From positions 8,229,501 to 8,293,500 of the forward strand of contig NC_135373.1 in the NCBI RefSeq assembly GCF_049243985.1: a stretch of 64,000 nt of DNA. Direction: 5' to 3'. This DNA is from Paroedura picta (taxonomy: Eukaryota > Chordata > Lepidosauria > Squamata > Gekkonidae). Under the pieces are notes generated by a model, which had not been told where the DNA came from, made no database searches, and saw nothing but the letters and a program-made list of their open reading frames with translations. A program made the translations under genes and the position numbers. This document shows, piece by piece, positions 31,411 through 42,370 of this stretch; positions within the stretch are counted from its first letter, which is position 1; the number at the start of each line of letters is the position of its first letter.

Positions 31411-31799
31411 CCTTTATATATATATGATTGTAATCTTAAATTGAGGCTGTATCAAGGGTTCATTTGCATTTCCCATTTTGGCCTATTATGCATGGGTGTT
31501 CTCCCTCTCTTTCACCATGCATATCCATTGGGTTTTATTTTTTGGTCTGCATTTATTTTGCTTCCTTCAGCATTCTGGTTGCTTTCCAGTTGCTGTTCCC
31601 CCAAATTTTCTGACAGTGGTTCCCCTCCTGCTTTCCTTCCATAGACCCATTATGCATGGCAACAACCACACCAGGCTACTGCCAGGCATTGCGTTGGGGC
31701 AGTATGCCTTGGCACTTCCCCTATATGCAAGAAGGAGGGAATCCCCCGGCATATGCGGAATGTCCCGGTATTTTGCATACACGCTTAGAAGCTCTAAGA

Positions 31800-32410
31800 C
31801 AGGCTTTCTCAACCAGGGTTTTGTGTAACCCTGGTATTTCTTGACTGACCAGGAAGAGATTCCCAAATGGGTGGGAGTTAATTAATTTTTAATTTATTTT
31901 TAAAATTTGTTAAACATTTATGGGGTGATATGACCATATATGGTCATGTCAACCCACCCTCCATCAATGGCCAATGATGGGCCAGGAGGGGGTGGAAAGG
32001 GGTGGGCATATACACAGCTATGTTTCATAACTATATTCTGCATGATCGCACCACTTCTGTGGTTTCTTGGAACCTGAAGAATTTTCAGGGGTTTCTCTTA
32101 GTAGTAAGAAGAAGAAGAAGAGTTGGTTCTTATATGCAGCTTTTCTCTACCTGAAGGAGGCTCAAAGCGGCTTACAGTCGCCTTCCCTTTCCTCTTCCTA
32201 CAACAGACACCCTGTGAGGTGGGTGAGGCTGAGAGAGCCCTGATATCACTGCTCAGTCAGAACAGCTTTATCAGTGCCGTGGCGAGTCCAAGGTCACCCA
32301 GCTGGCTGCACCTGGGGGAGTGCAGAATTGAACCCAGCATGCCAGATTAGAAGTCCACACTCCTAACCACTACACCAAACTGGCCCAGTAAAAAAAGTTG
32401 AGAAAGGATG
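31800..32410 (+). mobile_element. hAT-like element carrying a nested SINE
   Basis: Termini CAGGCTTTCTCAACC and GTTGAGAAAGGATG are inverted repeats. Flanking octamers are CTCTAAGA (31792-31799) and CTCTAAGT (32411-32418), an 8-bp hAT target duplication with one mismatch. The SINE at 32105-32394 sits inside. Confidence 0.7.
32105..32394 (-). mobile_element. tRNA-derived SINE (full length)
   Basis: On the minus strand it starts GCCAGTTTGGTGTAGTGGTTAGGAGTG (A box) with GGGTTCAATTCTGC (B box) and ends GTAAGCCGCTTTGAGCCTCC...CATATAAGAACCAACTCTTC plus a CTT tail. This is a common squamate SINE; subfamily not assigned. Confidence 0.85.
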
Positions 32411-32418
32411 CTCTAAGT

Positions 32419-32831
32419 CAGTGGTTCTCAACCTTCCTAATGCTGCAACCCTTTAAAGCAGCTCCTCAAGTTGTGGTGACCCCCAACCATAAAATTATGT
32501 AAGTGTTATTTCACAGAAAATAAACCAAAACTGACCAATGGTGTGAAGAGCCAGTGTTCATGATTGTATATAAATTGGATTTTTTCCCAGGGTTTCTCAG
32601 TTCAGTTGTGCCTCTTGTCCCCCCATGCCCATCTTGCTTTTCTGCGCTGCTCCAGGTAGATGAACACTCTATCTCAATCTACTCCACAAGGCTGTTGTGC
32701 AGCTAAAATGGAAGTGATGTTGTCCACTTTGGGACCCCCTTGGAGAGAAGAGCTTGTCGCCCTGGCACAACCCCTGTGAAAGGGTCGTTCGACCCCCAAA
32801 GGGGTACTGACTCCCAGGTTGAGAACCACTA
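32419..32831 (-). mobile_element. SPIN-like hAT element
   Basis: CAGTGGTTCTCAACCTTCCTAATGC ... GTGAAAGGGTCGTTCGACCCCCAAAGGGG ... GGTTGAGAACCACTA, with target octamers CTCTAAGT (32411-32418) and CTCTAAGG (32832-32839). It abuts the hAT-like element on its left and ends about 130 bp before the Siglec signal exon. Confidence 0.88.
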
Positions 32832-32964
32832 CTCTAAGGAGCTCTATGACTTATATATCCTCATCTCTTTATTGTCCCACTTTCCTTCTTCCTCAGCTGC
32901 AGAGTGCCTGCCCCAGAAAGAAACTTATAAACGGATGCTGGGGAAGAGGCAGCACCAGCAGAGC

Positions 32965-33046
32965 ATGTACCCCCCCTGGAAGGTGATGAATCCAGCCTCC
33001 TTCTTGGCTACTTTAAGAGTTCTGATCTTTGCTGTGCTTTGCAAAG
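32965..33046 (+). CDS. Signal-peptide exon of a Siglec-like gene
   Basis: ATG at 32965 (or the second in-frame ATG at 32986) opens a short hydrophobic leader: M-N-P-A-S-F-L-A-T-L-R-V-L-I-F-A-V-L-C-K. The exon ends GCAAAG at 33046 before GTAGGT, in phase 1, which joins in frame to the V-set exon at 37155. The 4.1-kb intron between them holds a BovB tail and two DNA transposons. A SPIN-like element ends about 130 bp upstream, so the promoter may overlap or abut it. The choice of ATG is uncertain; the second gives a more usual leader length. Confidence 0.6.
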
Positions 33047-33049
33047 GTA

Positions 33050-34228
33050 GGTGTCCTGTGTGGAAGTAACACAATGCTTGGAATACGCCTCTAGCTCCAT
33101 ACAAGTTCACCTCACTGCAAGGGATAGTTCCCACGTGGGTTTTCAACACGGGTTTTCCACACCACTTACCTGGGTTTTCTACACCTTTCCCCTAGTCAAA
33201 ATATCACATGATGGAGTTGCATCACATTGCTTGATTTCTTACCCCTGTAAGAAGGAAACCTGTAGGAGGGGTCCAAAACATGGCCAAAGAGTGCCATCAC
33301 ATTATGAGGCTGTTTGGCTGGAAGTTGTCAAGTGGGTCATTTGCCAAGGTTTCTTCATCTCCTGAAAGGCCAGGAAAGGAGCTGGGAACCCCCCTCAACC
33401 ACGCAACATTCAGAGAAGATCTCTAAGTTGCATCTGTCCCAGTGGGAGTCCATTCTAGCCCTTGACCCACTTTACGGTGCCTCTGGAATCTAAAGGAGCC
33501 GTCTCCCTGGAGCACTTGTGGGAGAGGAAGATGAAGTTGAGACTCCAAGCCCTTTGTCATTCCCACCCCCCTGTGTTAGGGACGAGATCTACTGTAACCC
33601 TCTAGGAGCAGGGGAGTCAAAGGACAAGAAAGGAGGTTCTACTTAAATACTGGAAAGCATATTCTGACAGTGAGGGCTGTTTGTAGACAGAATATGCTTC
33701 CTCAGAGGGTGGTAATATTTAAATATATATATATATTAAAAATTCCCATCCATTTGGCAAACCCTTCCATGCTCTCCTTAGGCTGTCCCCACCCCAAATC
33801 TCCAGGAAATTCTCATGTTGGAGCTGGCAACCCTATTAATCCTATTTCAGTGGCTGATCTACAATTTAAACCGTTCCAAGGAACTAAGTGGGGGGGGGAA
33901 GGGTTTCCTGAACTTCTATTGGTTTTAACCCTCTTTCACCAGGTGTGCCAGCTGTACATTTACCTGTAGATATCTGACCTGGTCATGTGACAATACCAGC
34001 AAAAACCAAAACGATTAGGGATCAAATCAATTTTAGAAAGATATAAACAGTCTATTATAAGAGCTCAAGTGTTCAAAAAACATAAAAGGATATCTATTTG
34101 GCACACATAAAACATCTAATGGCATAGACCAATAATGCCAAAATGTTTAGACGTTGAGCTAATTTGGTTCCATCTAACACATCTTCACCAGAGGCTAATT
34201 GTTCAGATGCATGTAGATATTTTGTTTT
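33050..34228. other. Siglec intron 1, 5' part
   Basis: No coding signal. A short dispersed-repeat end ('AAATCTCCAGGAAATTCTCATGTTGGAGCTGGCAACCCTA') lies at 33790-33836. Confidence 0.5.
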
Positions 34229-34660
34229 TGTTGCTGTTGTTGTTAGGTGCAAAGTTGTGTCCGATCCATCGCGGCCCCATGGACAATGATCCTCCAGGCC
34301 TTCCTGTCCTCTACCATTCCCTGGAGTCCATTTAAGCTCGCACCGACTGCTTCAGTGACTCCATCCAGCCACCTCATTTTCTGTTGCCCCCTTCCTCTTT
34401 TGCCCTCGATCGCTCCCAGCATTAGGCTCTTCTCCAGGGAGTCCTTCCTTCTCATGAGGTGGCCAAAATATTTGTTTCATCTTCAGGATCTGGCCTTCTA
34501 AGGAGCAGTCAGGGCTGATCTCCTCTAGGACTGACCGGTTTGTTCGCCTTGCAGTCCAAGGGACTCGCAAGAGTCTTCTCCAGCACCAGAGTTCAAAAGC
34601 CTCCATTCTTTGACGCTCAGCCTTCCTTATGGTCCAACTTTCGCAGCATGCAAATACAAA
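34229..34660 (-). mobile_element. BovB (RTE) LINE 3' end
   Basis: The minus strand encodes C-E-S-W-T-I-R-K-A-E, A-F-E-L-W-C-W-R-R-L-L-R-V-P-W-T-A-R-R-T, I-S-P-D-C-S-L-E-G-Q, M-R-W-L-D-G-V-T and K-A-W-R-I-I-V-H-G-A-A, the classic BovB C-terminus. It is 5'-truncated with at least one frame change, and its 3' end has an AAC-rich tail. Confidence 0.93.
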
Positions 34661-34860
34661 TAACACATTTTGACAATTTTCAACACTAAAATTTATTTAG
34701 TCTGTTATGACTAGTTCTGGTCCTGCAGGGTGTTCATATTAGCATCCTCAGCCAGCAAATATTTGATTGAGGCCAAGTCAAGGAACAACAGGAGCCCCTC
34801 CTTGGGCTACACAGTAACATTGTGCAAACCTATCCCCAGAGGCGGTTTGCTGTTTGCCGG

Positions 34861-34878
34861 GCGGGGGGGGGGGGGGGG
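34861..34878 (+). repeat. Poly-G tract
   Basis: An 18-base run made almost only of G; possibly a slippage or assembly weak point. Confidence 0.9.
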
Positions 34879-35089
34879 AATTATGCCGCCTCCTTGTCTG
34901 TTTTATAGGGTGTTGCTTGGTTTTTATTCGGGTGTTATCTGTATGTGTAACCTGCCGGGAGTCTCTGGAGAGTGGAGGGCTAAAATTTAAGAAATAAATA
35001 AGTAATTAAGTAAGGATACACACAAACAAAGAAATAAATAAAATATTTTTTATTCCTCCCCTGGCTATTGGTGAATCTTTCTATGTGCT

Positions 35090-35312
35090 TCTCTGAGGAC
35101 AGGTCCAAAATGAGAGTTCTGGTGGAACTTTCTGCCCAATGAGATCTGGGCCTCTTGGGGCCTTCGACAGTCTTGCAGGGCCTGTAAGACAGAGCTGTTC
35201 TGCCAGGCCTATGGTGGAGGCCAAGAAATAACATCTAAGTCTGGCCTTATGTGTTGTGAGCCCCCCTGAGCCCCCTGGGGAAGGGCAGCATACAAACTGG
35301 AAAATAAATAAA
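35090..35312 (+). mobile_element. L2-type LINE 3' end
   Basis: 'TGCAGGGCCTGTAAGACAGAGCTGTTCTGCCAGGCCTATGG ... CCCTGAGCCCCCTGGGGAAGGGCAGCATACAAA' then AATAAATAAAC. Confidence 0.7.
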
Positions 35313-35321
35313 CAAACCCAA

Positions 35322-35385
35322 TGGATTTATTTATTATATTTATATACTGTCTTCCTCTGAGGCTCAGGGCAGTTTACATGGAACT
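35322..35385 (-). mobile_element. L2-type LINE 3' terminal scrap
   Basis: The reverse complement gives CCATGTAAACTGCCCTGAGCCTCAGAGGAAGACAGTATATAAAT. Confidence 0.6.
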
Positions 35386-35960
35386 GGAGAGAACAAGTAC
35401 AGATGACATGATCAACTGAACAATAGTGAAAGAGTCATAACAGCAGAACAGTAACCGGATGGAACAAACATGGTGAGAACATCCAATTTTAATTGTAACA
35501 TACTGATGGCCCCGTAGGATGGGCATATCGCTAGTGGTTCTCATGGGAGGGAGGCTCAGGGGCCAATGGGAAGTGACTGACCTCAACCAACATTTAAGAT
35601 TTATATTTTGCACAGTGGTCCTTTTACTACCCAAATGCTTCCTGTTTATTCCATGTCTGCCCAGCAGTTCAGAGGTTCTGCACACATTCAGGTACCCCAG
35701 GGGATCTGTTCTGAACGATAAATGTGGGAGTCCTACACTTGAGTATCGTGCTGTACAAGCATGAGGCATTTCTGCCAGATTACAAGGGAGGGATATATGG
35801 GTTTAGCTGGTGCAGAAAATCTGATTTTTTAAAATTGCATTTGGACTCCGAAACAGTGAGACGGAATGAGGTGCTCTGGAAAAGTGGCACCTTCCAGGGG
35901 CAAAGGCCCAGTGGGTGTTGGTGCTGTGTGTGTGTGTGTGTGAAACATTAGGATATATAG

Positions 35961-36184
35961 TAAGGTGACCAGATTTTAACATTGGTAAAGTGGGACACCA
36001 TTACCCGGGGGGGGGGGGTCTTGATTAAAAATTTGGTCTATATGGAGCAACAAAAAGTTGCATAGAACGCATAGAACACAAAAATAGTATTGTAATATAT
36101 ATATGTATTTAATTACAACATAAGTACAATTTGCCAGGTACCCCCCAGATGTCCCTCCAAAAGTGGAACAATCTGGTCATGTTA
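35961..36184. mobile_element. Short hAT-like MITE
   Basis: Termini TAAGGTGACCAGATT / AATCTGGTCATGTTA are inverted repeats, with a perfect 8-bp target duplication ATATATAG (35953-35960, 36185-36192). 224 bp, no ORF. Confidence 0.8.
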
Positions 36185-36450
36185 ATATATAGCCAAGGGC
36201 TCCAGAGGGCTCCTTAGGCAGTGGCTGCTAAGCAGTTTTCCCTTCCTGCTAGAGCCAGCACTTGTGCTGTTAGAGGCTGGACTGCCCATCCTAGGTCCCC
36301 CTTCTGACTTCTGGGTGCAAGAAATGCAGCTTCTAGTTTGAGGGTTTGGGGACTTTCTTTCTGGCACCATCCCCATCAAGCTGTGAGCCCCGGACTCCTC
36401 TGGGTGCTTTCCAATCTCCGGAATGGGCCTGGAAGACCTGGATAGACCTA

Positions 36451-37074
36451 GGCTGAATCTGCACTTACTTTTTTATTCCATTGTGGATCCTGCTGAATCC
36501 AGATCGATTTGAACTCGGGTCTTCCTCTCCCCCCCCCAATGAAACAGAAAAGTGTTCTGCACATGGTTAGGGAAACTCAGAAAGGGGGGGGGGAGCCAAG
36601 CGCAGCAGGAGCCTCTTTCTTTCTTTTCTTCAAGGGGGGGTGGAGAGGATTGGAGACAGCAACGGAGGGAGGAAAAAACCAAGAGGCAAATCTCTACCGA
36701 CAGAAGTTAGGGCTTCTGGAGCTTCTTCAAGGAGAAATTAGGGCTTCACCTTTAAGGCAGGGTTGCAGCCTGGGAACAAGGAATTGAAGCTTGGCCTATC
36801 AGGGCTTTCTCTTCAATGGATTTAGCAACAAATCTGAAGCAGGCAGAGCTCCACATGCTTTCTCATGCTTTCTCATTCTGATTCTTCAAATATTGAGAAT
36901 TATATTCACTCTAGGATATTGCAGGATAAAGGTAGGGTCACTCTGGATCAATCCTGTTTGTTGCAGAGGGAAAATTTAAAAAGGACAAAATCGAAATGGA
37001 AATCGCATTCAGTGGAGATGGCAGGGACTGAATCGACCTGGGACTGGAATAAAAGCTCCGTGCAGATTCAGCCC
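36451..37074. mobile_element. MITE in Siglec intron 1
   Basis: Inverted termini GGCTGAATCTGCAC / GTGCAGATTCAGCCC flanked by TA. No transposase. Its right end lies only 80 bp before the V-set exon, so it may supply part of the branch-point region. Confidence 0.65.
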
Positions 37075-37154
37075 TATAGAAGAGCCAGAGCAAAACAGGG
37101 TTTAACGTCCCTCTGTTGAATTGCCTGTTAACTCCTGTCTTCTTTCTCTGGAAG

Positions 37155-37565
37155 GTTTGCAGGGCCAGAATCTGGACTACAACTTGACAGTTCCTGCCTC
37201 CGTCTCTGTGCAGCGCGGCCTCTGCGTTCACATTCCCTGCAGCTTCACTTATAATCAGAGAGACAGGCCTAACCCTGCGAAACTCTATGGTTATTGGTTT
37301 CAGAAGGAAGATGACTATTGGCACTATTTTACCCATGACACCCACCTCAGAATTCTGGGTATTGTGGCCACAAATGACAAGAGGCAGGAGCTCCAGGCCT
37401 CTGTGTCGACCCGTTTCCAGTTAAGAGGAGAACCAGAAGAAGGCGACTGCTCCTTCAGCATCCTTGATGCCAGGTCAGAGGATGCAGGGGAGTACTACTT
37501 TCGCATCGAGGACAACCAGCTGGGATGGAACTACATCACTCAAAAGCCCCAAGTTCTCGTGACAG
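37155..37565 (+). CDS. Siglec-type V-set Ig domain exon
   Basis: A 411-bp exon, acceptor TCTCTGGAAG, phase 1 in and out. It begins G-L-Q-G-Q-N-L-D-Y and carries the Siglec marks: C-V-H-I-P-C-S-F-T-Y (B-strand Cys plus the extra Cys that bonds the next domain in Siglecs), Y-G-Y-W-F, D-C-S-F-S-I (E-strand Cys giving the intra-sheet disulfide) and D-A-G-E-Y-Y-F-R-I-E, where the Arg matches the sialic-acid-binding F-strand Arg. W-N-Y follows as in CD33-related members. The domain looks competent for sialic acid binding (inference). The donor is GTGACAG/GCAAGA, a GC-type splice site. No C2-set, transmembrane or ITIM exon follows before the duplication starts at 39608. Confidence 0.85.
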
Positions 37566-38325
37566 GCAAGACTATCCTCCTTATTTATATCCTGGCTGCT
37601 GAATTGTCTCTTCTGTGCAGAGGTGGGAGAAACAGGCTGGCGACTGTGTTGGGGTTGCCAGCTCTGGGCTGGGGAAAGACTTGAGCCTTTGTGGGTGGAG
37701 ATTGCAGAGGGTAGGATGTGGGGGAGAAGAGAAACTTCAATGGGGTATAATGCCATGCAAATAATAATAAGAAAAAAAATCTGTGATTTAGAAATAGGTA
37801 ATACAGCGGAGGTTACCTGCATGTCCAACACATTTTATACCCCTCCAAGAAAGGATCCAGTTTTCCTTACATAATACAAAATCACCCATAATAAGAAAAC
37901 AGCATATTTTAAATAAAAATGTTGTAACAATTGAAGAATGCCTGTTATTTAAACAAATAGAAATTGAGCTAGCAGCATACGACCAAACACACATCTCCAG
38001 GTTTTACACAAAGTTAACAAAGGGTATAATGGCCAATCAATTACTATGTAGTAAACTGAAGGCAACATAACCAGACACAACATGGTCAAGTGCTATGCAC
38101 AGTTGATAAGTAACACGGTGGCTGGAGAAGGTGTGTCTCTGGTCCCTCCCCCCTTTTGGACTTGCCTTTTCAATTGTCTTCCAATGAGTTTCTTGTTAGC
38201 AGAACAACAGATTAAAAACAATGTTTTGATAATAAGCTGTTTCTTGAAAATCATGGAGCATACAGCATGCTGCTCTCATGTACTAGTCACATTCTCATGT
38301 AGGATCCAGCCTGTGTGGGCATTTG
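37566..38325. other. Sequence after the V-set exon
   Basis: No second Ig domain exon in any frame. Contains a diverged dispersed repeat (37650-37765) and AT-rich unique sequence. Confidence 0.6.
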
Positions 38326-38900
38326 TCCCTCTAAAGAGCTCCTGATCTCAGCCTTGTATAACAAACACATGCCCTTAGGAAGTTTTCCAGAAGCTCTAAA
38401 AGAGGCAGTGATTCAGCCTCTACTGAAAAAAATGATTGGTGGATTCCTGGGACTTGGCCAAGTACTGCCCTGTTTTGCACTTAGCGTTTTGGGGAAGATG
38501 GTTGAAAGGGCAGCCTTGAATGAAATCCTAGTATATCTAGAGCAGCGGTTCTCAACCGCTCTGACGCCACGATCCCAGGTGCGGTGGGGTCGGTGCCGGC
38601 AGCGTGCGTACGTGCATGGGGATTGTGTGTGGTGCATACAAGTGTGTGTGTGGCCCCGGCCCGCTGCTGCCCCTGCCTGCCACCATGGCAGCAACCAACC
38701 TGGGGACCCCACAGAAGGGGCCAGGTGACCCCAAATGCGATTGCAACCTGTAGGTTGAGAACCACTGATCTAGAGGAATCTTTGGTCTTTGACCCATTCC
38801 AGTATGGCTTCCATCCTGCCATGCACCCATTTTCCTTAATTAAGCATCACTTAATTCTGTTCACCAAATCTAGTAGCTTTCCCGATTAGATACTTGCAGG
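38326..38900 (+). mobile_element. L2-type LINE RT fragment split by a hAT element
   Basis: L-G-S-F-P-E-A-L-K-E-A-V-I-Q-P-L-L-K-K and L-G-K-M-V-E-R-A-A before the insertion, F-D-P-F-Q-Y-G-F-H-P-A after it: the N-terminal RT motifs of L2-type LINEs. The insert occupies 38543-38767. Confidence 0.8.
38543..38767. mobile_element. hAT MITE with SPIN-like termini, inserted in LINE
   Basis: CAGCGGTTCTCAACC ... GGTTGAGAACCACTG, 225 bp, with a perfect 8-bp target duplication ATCTAGAG (38535-38542, 38768-38775). The interior is GC-rich and unlike SPIN. Confidence 0.88.
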
Positions 38901-39102
38901 GTCATTTAAACCTCTAATTCACCTCAGGAAAAGCCATCAAGCCTCTCGTATTTTCTCGTCCATTTCAGAAAAATCTATTAAGTTATTGTTTTAAGGAGAG
39001 CAAACACATAAACCCGTCCCAGAGTAATTTTGCCTTATAAATTATGACTCCCTGTGCCATAGCTGGGTGTGCATAATCCTGATACCCACAGCATCTAGCC
39101 TA

Positions 39103-39225
39103 AGTTTGCCAGGTCTGGGTTGGGAAATACCTGGAGGCTTTGGGGATGGAAGTGGGGAGTGGGCAGGATTTGGGGTGGGGAGGGACCTCAGTGGAGTATA
39201 ACACCATGGAGTAATATTCTGTACT
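39103..39225 (+). repeat. Dispersed non-coding repeat
   Basis: Same family as 22427-22540. Confidence 0.45.
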
Positions 39226-40634
39226 ATAAAATGTATGTACACGTGTCTCTTCGCCCTGCTTTCTTTTATACTGAGCTGTTACTTTACAGAAATAAAATCG
39301 TCACTTCTCACTCCCTGGTTTTTAGTGGTTGGGACTTTGCTTCAACATCAGGCAAATGAATCTAGAATCACAAAGTAGTTGGTTTCAGTTTTTGGTGAAC
39401 CAGCCACAAAGCCATGGTCTGGTTCACCAGGTTTGCCCACGGGGTGGTGTCTCCTACCCAGCAGGAATCCTCAGCTTTAATAGTTGGATTCAGGGTGTCA
39501 GTGGCTTTTGGCCTGCCCAGGTCCATGCATGCCCAAGGCTTTGGCAGGTCCATGTAGGCCTGGTCTGTGACATGGGGGGCAGAGTGTCCAGCCCCCCCCC
39601 AGCCACTGCTGTGGCCATGTTTATACCCAACGTTGTTGTGTCGTGTCTTATTCCAGCACATAATGCGCTCCTGCAAGTCAATAGACTTTAGCATGGAAGT
39701 ATATTCACAGAAGCAGGTAACCAAGATTCTGAGGACCTTTAGCTTTGTCAGCTGTTCTTCATAGAGTATCTCCGGGCCTTTCTGAAACTCTGCTGTTCAG
39801 CTCCCTCAATTATGTGTTTGGGATAACCCCTATCTTGGAATTGGCCCCTTAAAGTGCTCCCTGCAAGAATGAAATCACCCATACTGGAGGTGTGACGTTT
39901 CAACCTCAACACTTGCCCCAAAGGAAGATGATTTCTGAGATGTCCTGGATGGTGAGACCTATAATTCTTGGCCACATTCTTCCTACAAGTGCCAGATGTT
40001 CATCCAAATAAAGGGACAAGTCCGAAATTCATTAGGTTCTTGGGTACCATTCAAAGTAAGAGGAAAAGGAATCCAAAGGCAACATCCATGTTCCTTTTGG
40101 GTTGAAAAGGAGAATTAATATCAGACATGCAAATTCCTTGCCTTTAAAGGCAGAACATCATTGGAAACTGGCCTCAACCATGTTCCTTCCATGTGAAACA
40201 AAAATTATCTCCTTGCAACTGGCCAGAAGAGGGAAAAATGCAGCCATCTCAGAAACTGGCCAGATGGCCCTCATATGTGCTAGTTCTGTGGGAGATTGTG
40301 AGGGTTGGAATTGCAATCAGCAAGTGATCTGCTGAAGTCAACCTTGAAGGGTTGTTGTTAAGCTATTAAGCCAGGCTCTCTCAACCAGGGTTTTGTGAAA
40401 CCCTGGGGTTTCTTGATGGAAGGGTTTCCGAAATGGGTGAGAATTAGTTTTTAATATATTTGTTAATAGGTTTTTGGGTGACTAGAATGAAAGACCATTT
40501 ATAACAATGGGCAAATTACCGGCTGGGGAGAAGGGTGGGTGGGCGCCGAATGCGACGGGTGAGGTCGGCGCATGAAAGGCACGGGTGGCGGCGACCGTCA
40601 GGGGTTGAATGTATTTCATCTGCATCTCCCAGGA

Positions 40635-41232
40635 ATCCCCAAAACTCCTATTGCAGCTGCTTGGGTCCTCACTGGCACACATTGGAGGGCCCATATCCAG
40701 CCTGTGCTGAGGCAGCTGCATTGGTTGCCTATGCTGGCCCAGATCAAGTTCAAGGTCTTGGTGTTAACCTTTAAGGCCATTTGCAACTTGGGCCCTGCCT
40801 ATCTAAGGGACCACTTGTCTCCTTATGCCCCCAACAGAGCACTTTGTTCTGCAGGTACTAATGGAGATACCTGATCCCAAAGATGCATGCCTGGCCTCAA
40901 CCAGGTCCAGGGACTGGTGGAATGAGCACCCAGGAGAGCTGAGGACTCTGATGGAGAAATCACAGTTCCACAGGGCTGAAAAATGGAGCTCTTCCACTAG
41001 GTCTTTGGTTGAGGTCAGAGCCAGAAACAATGGAGGGCCCTCCTCAGGTTAAGCAATAACATCGAGCATAGCCCACCCTGGGAGGTGGATGGCTGCAAGA
41101 TGGGGGGAGGGATTCTACCATCAATCTTGTTTGGCCCTATTGATGTTTTGTTGTTTTGTGATGGGATGGGGTTTTGTCAAGTTTATATTGTACCCCACCA
41201 CGAGTCCCCAAAGAGTGGCAGGCTACAAAACT
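40635..41232 (+). mobile_element. L2-type LINE 3' end (unit 2)
   Basis: Same LINE as 1400-1872 but with about 130 bp of additional 3' UTR (TTGTACCCCACCACGAG...) that is missing in unit 1. Confidence 0.8.
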
Positions 41233-41450
<218 letters not shown>

Positions 41451-41828
41451 ACTTTCTGTTGCCCCCATCACCATGACCTCATGAAAGGAGGGCTCTACCC
41501 CCAGCATGCCGTTCGGGAGGTCTTCCTACAGCTGCCAGAATATGCCAGGAGCCACACTGCCCCCAAATTGTACTCAGTTCACCTTGAAGGCACCCTTTTG
41601 TGTAGTGATCCCCTGATCCTCACCTGAGGCAACCTCAACTGACAGTCGCTGGTAAGTCAGAAGTTTAGTCTTGCAGCCTTAATCCATAACAACCGTAATG
41701 AAAAAAGTAAAACAAACAAGTGTGTGCAGAAACAGTAATTCAATTTAAATTCAGACTAAACACTAATAAACAAAAACCTTATAACATTAATAAAAAACCT
41801 TAGAACATTATTAAACAACCTTAGAATA

Positions 41829-42370
41829 TTAATGAAACACAATATTGCAACTATTTACAGGGCTATTGACGAAAAGCAATTTAGCAGAATTATGTACAAA
41901 TTGAACGTCAATCTTTGGTTGTTGCAGGGCTGCCACTTGAGCACGCAGGGCACGCACTTCCCGGCTAAGAGCACGCCAGCCCTGCGTGTTTCCCAGCATG
42001 CGGTTCTCCATGGCTGAGACTGCAAAGGAAGGGAAAACAGGAATGCTTGAGACTCCTCTGGGCCAATCAAATGGCCCATGGAATACAGAGAGCGGCATGG
42101 GGAGCCACTTACCTCTGCCCAGCAAACGCTGCTCCACTGAGCCCAGCGTGGAGATCAGCTGCAGGAGGTCCTCTTTTGTCACTGCCTCCATCTCAGGCCC
42201 TGCAGGGGAGGACACTGAAATGAGGACACTGGGCCCATCTGTGCACGGAGCACTTTGCTTGCTCACACATGCTGGGTGTTTTTCATGGGAGTGGAGATGG
42301 AGTCACTTACTAAAGCCTCCGGCCTGGTCCTGAGGTCCTGTAGGCTCCTCTGCAGCTGGGACAGGAATCC
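41829..42370 (-). CDS. Last three coding exons with stop codon (copy 2)
   Basis: Exons 42311-42370, 42113-42199 and 41829-42019. The terminal exon and stop are unchanged from copy 1. The 42311-42370 exon differs by one Ser-to-Pro replacement. Confidence 0.72.

Noticed and set aside
34352-34666. Minus-strand frame with CESWTIRKAE as a host protein
   Set aside because: Matches the BovB ORF2 C-terminus.
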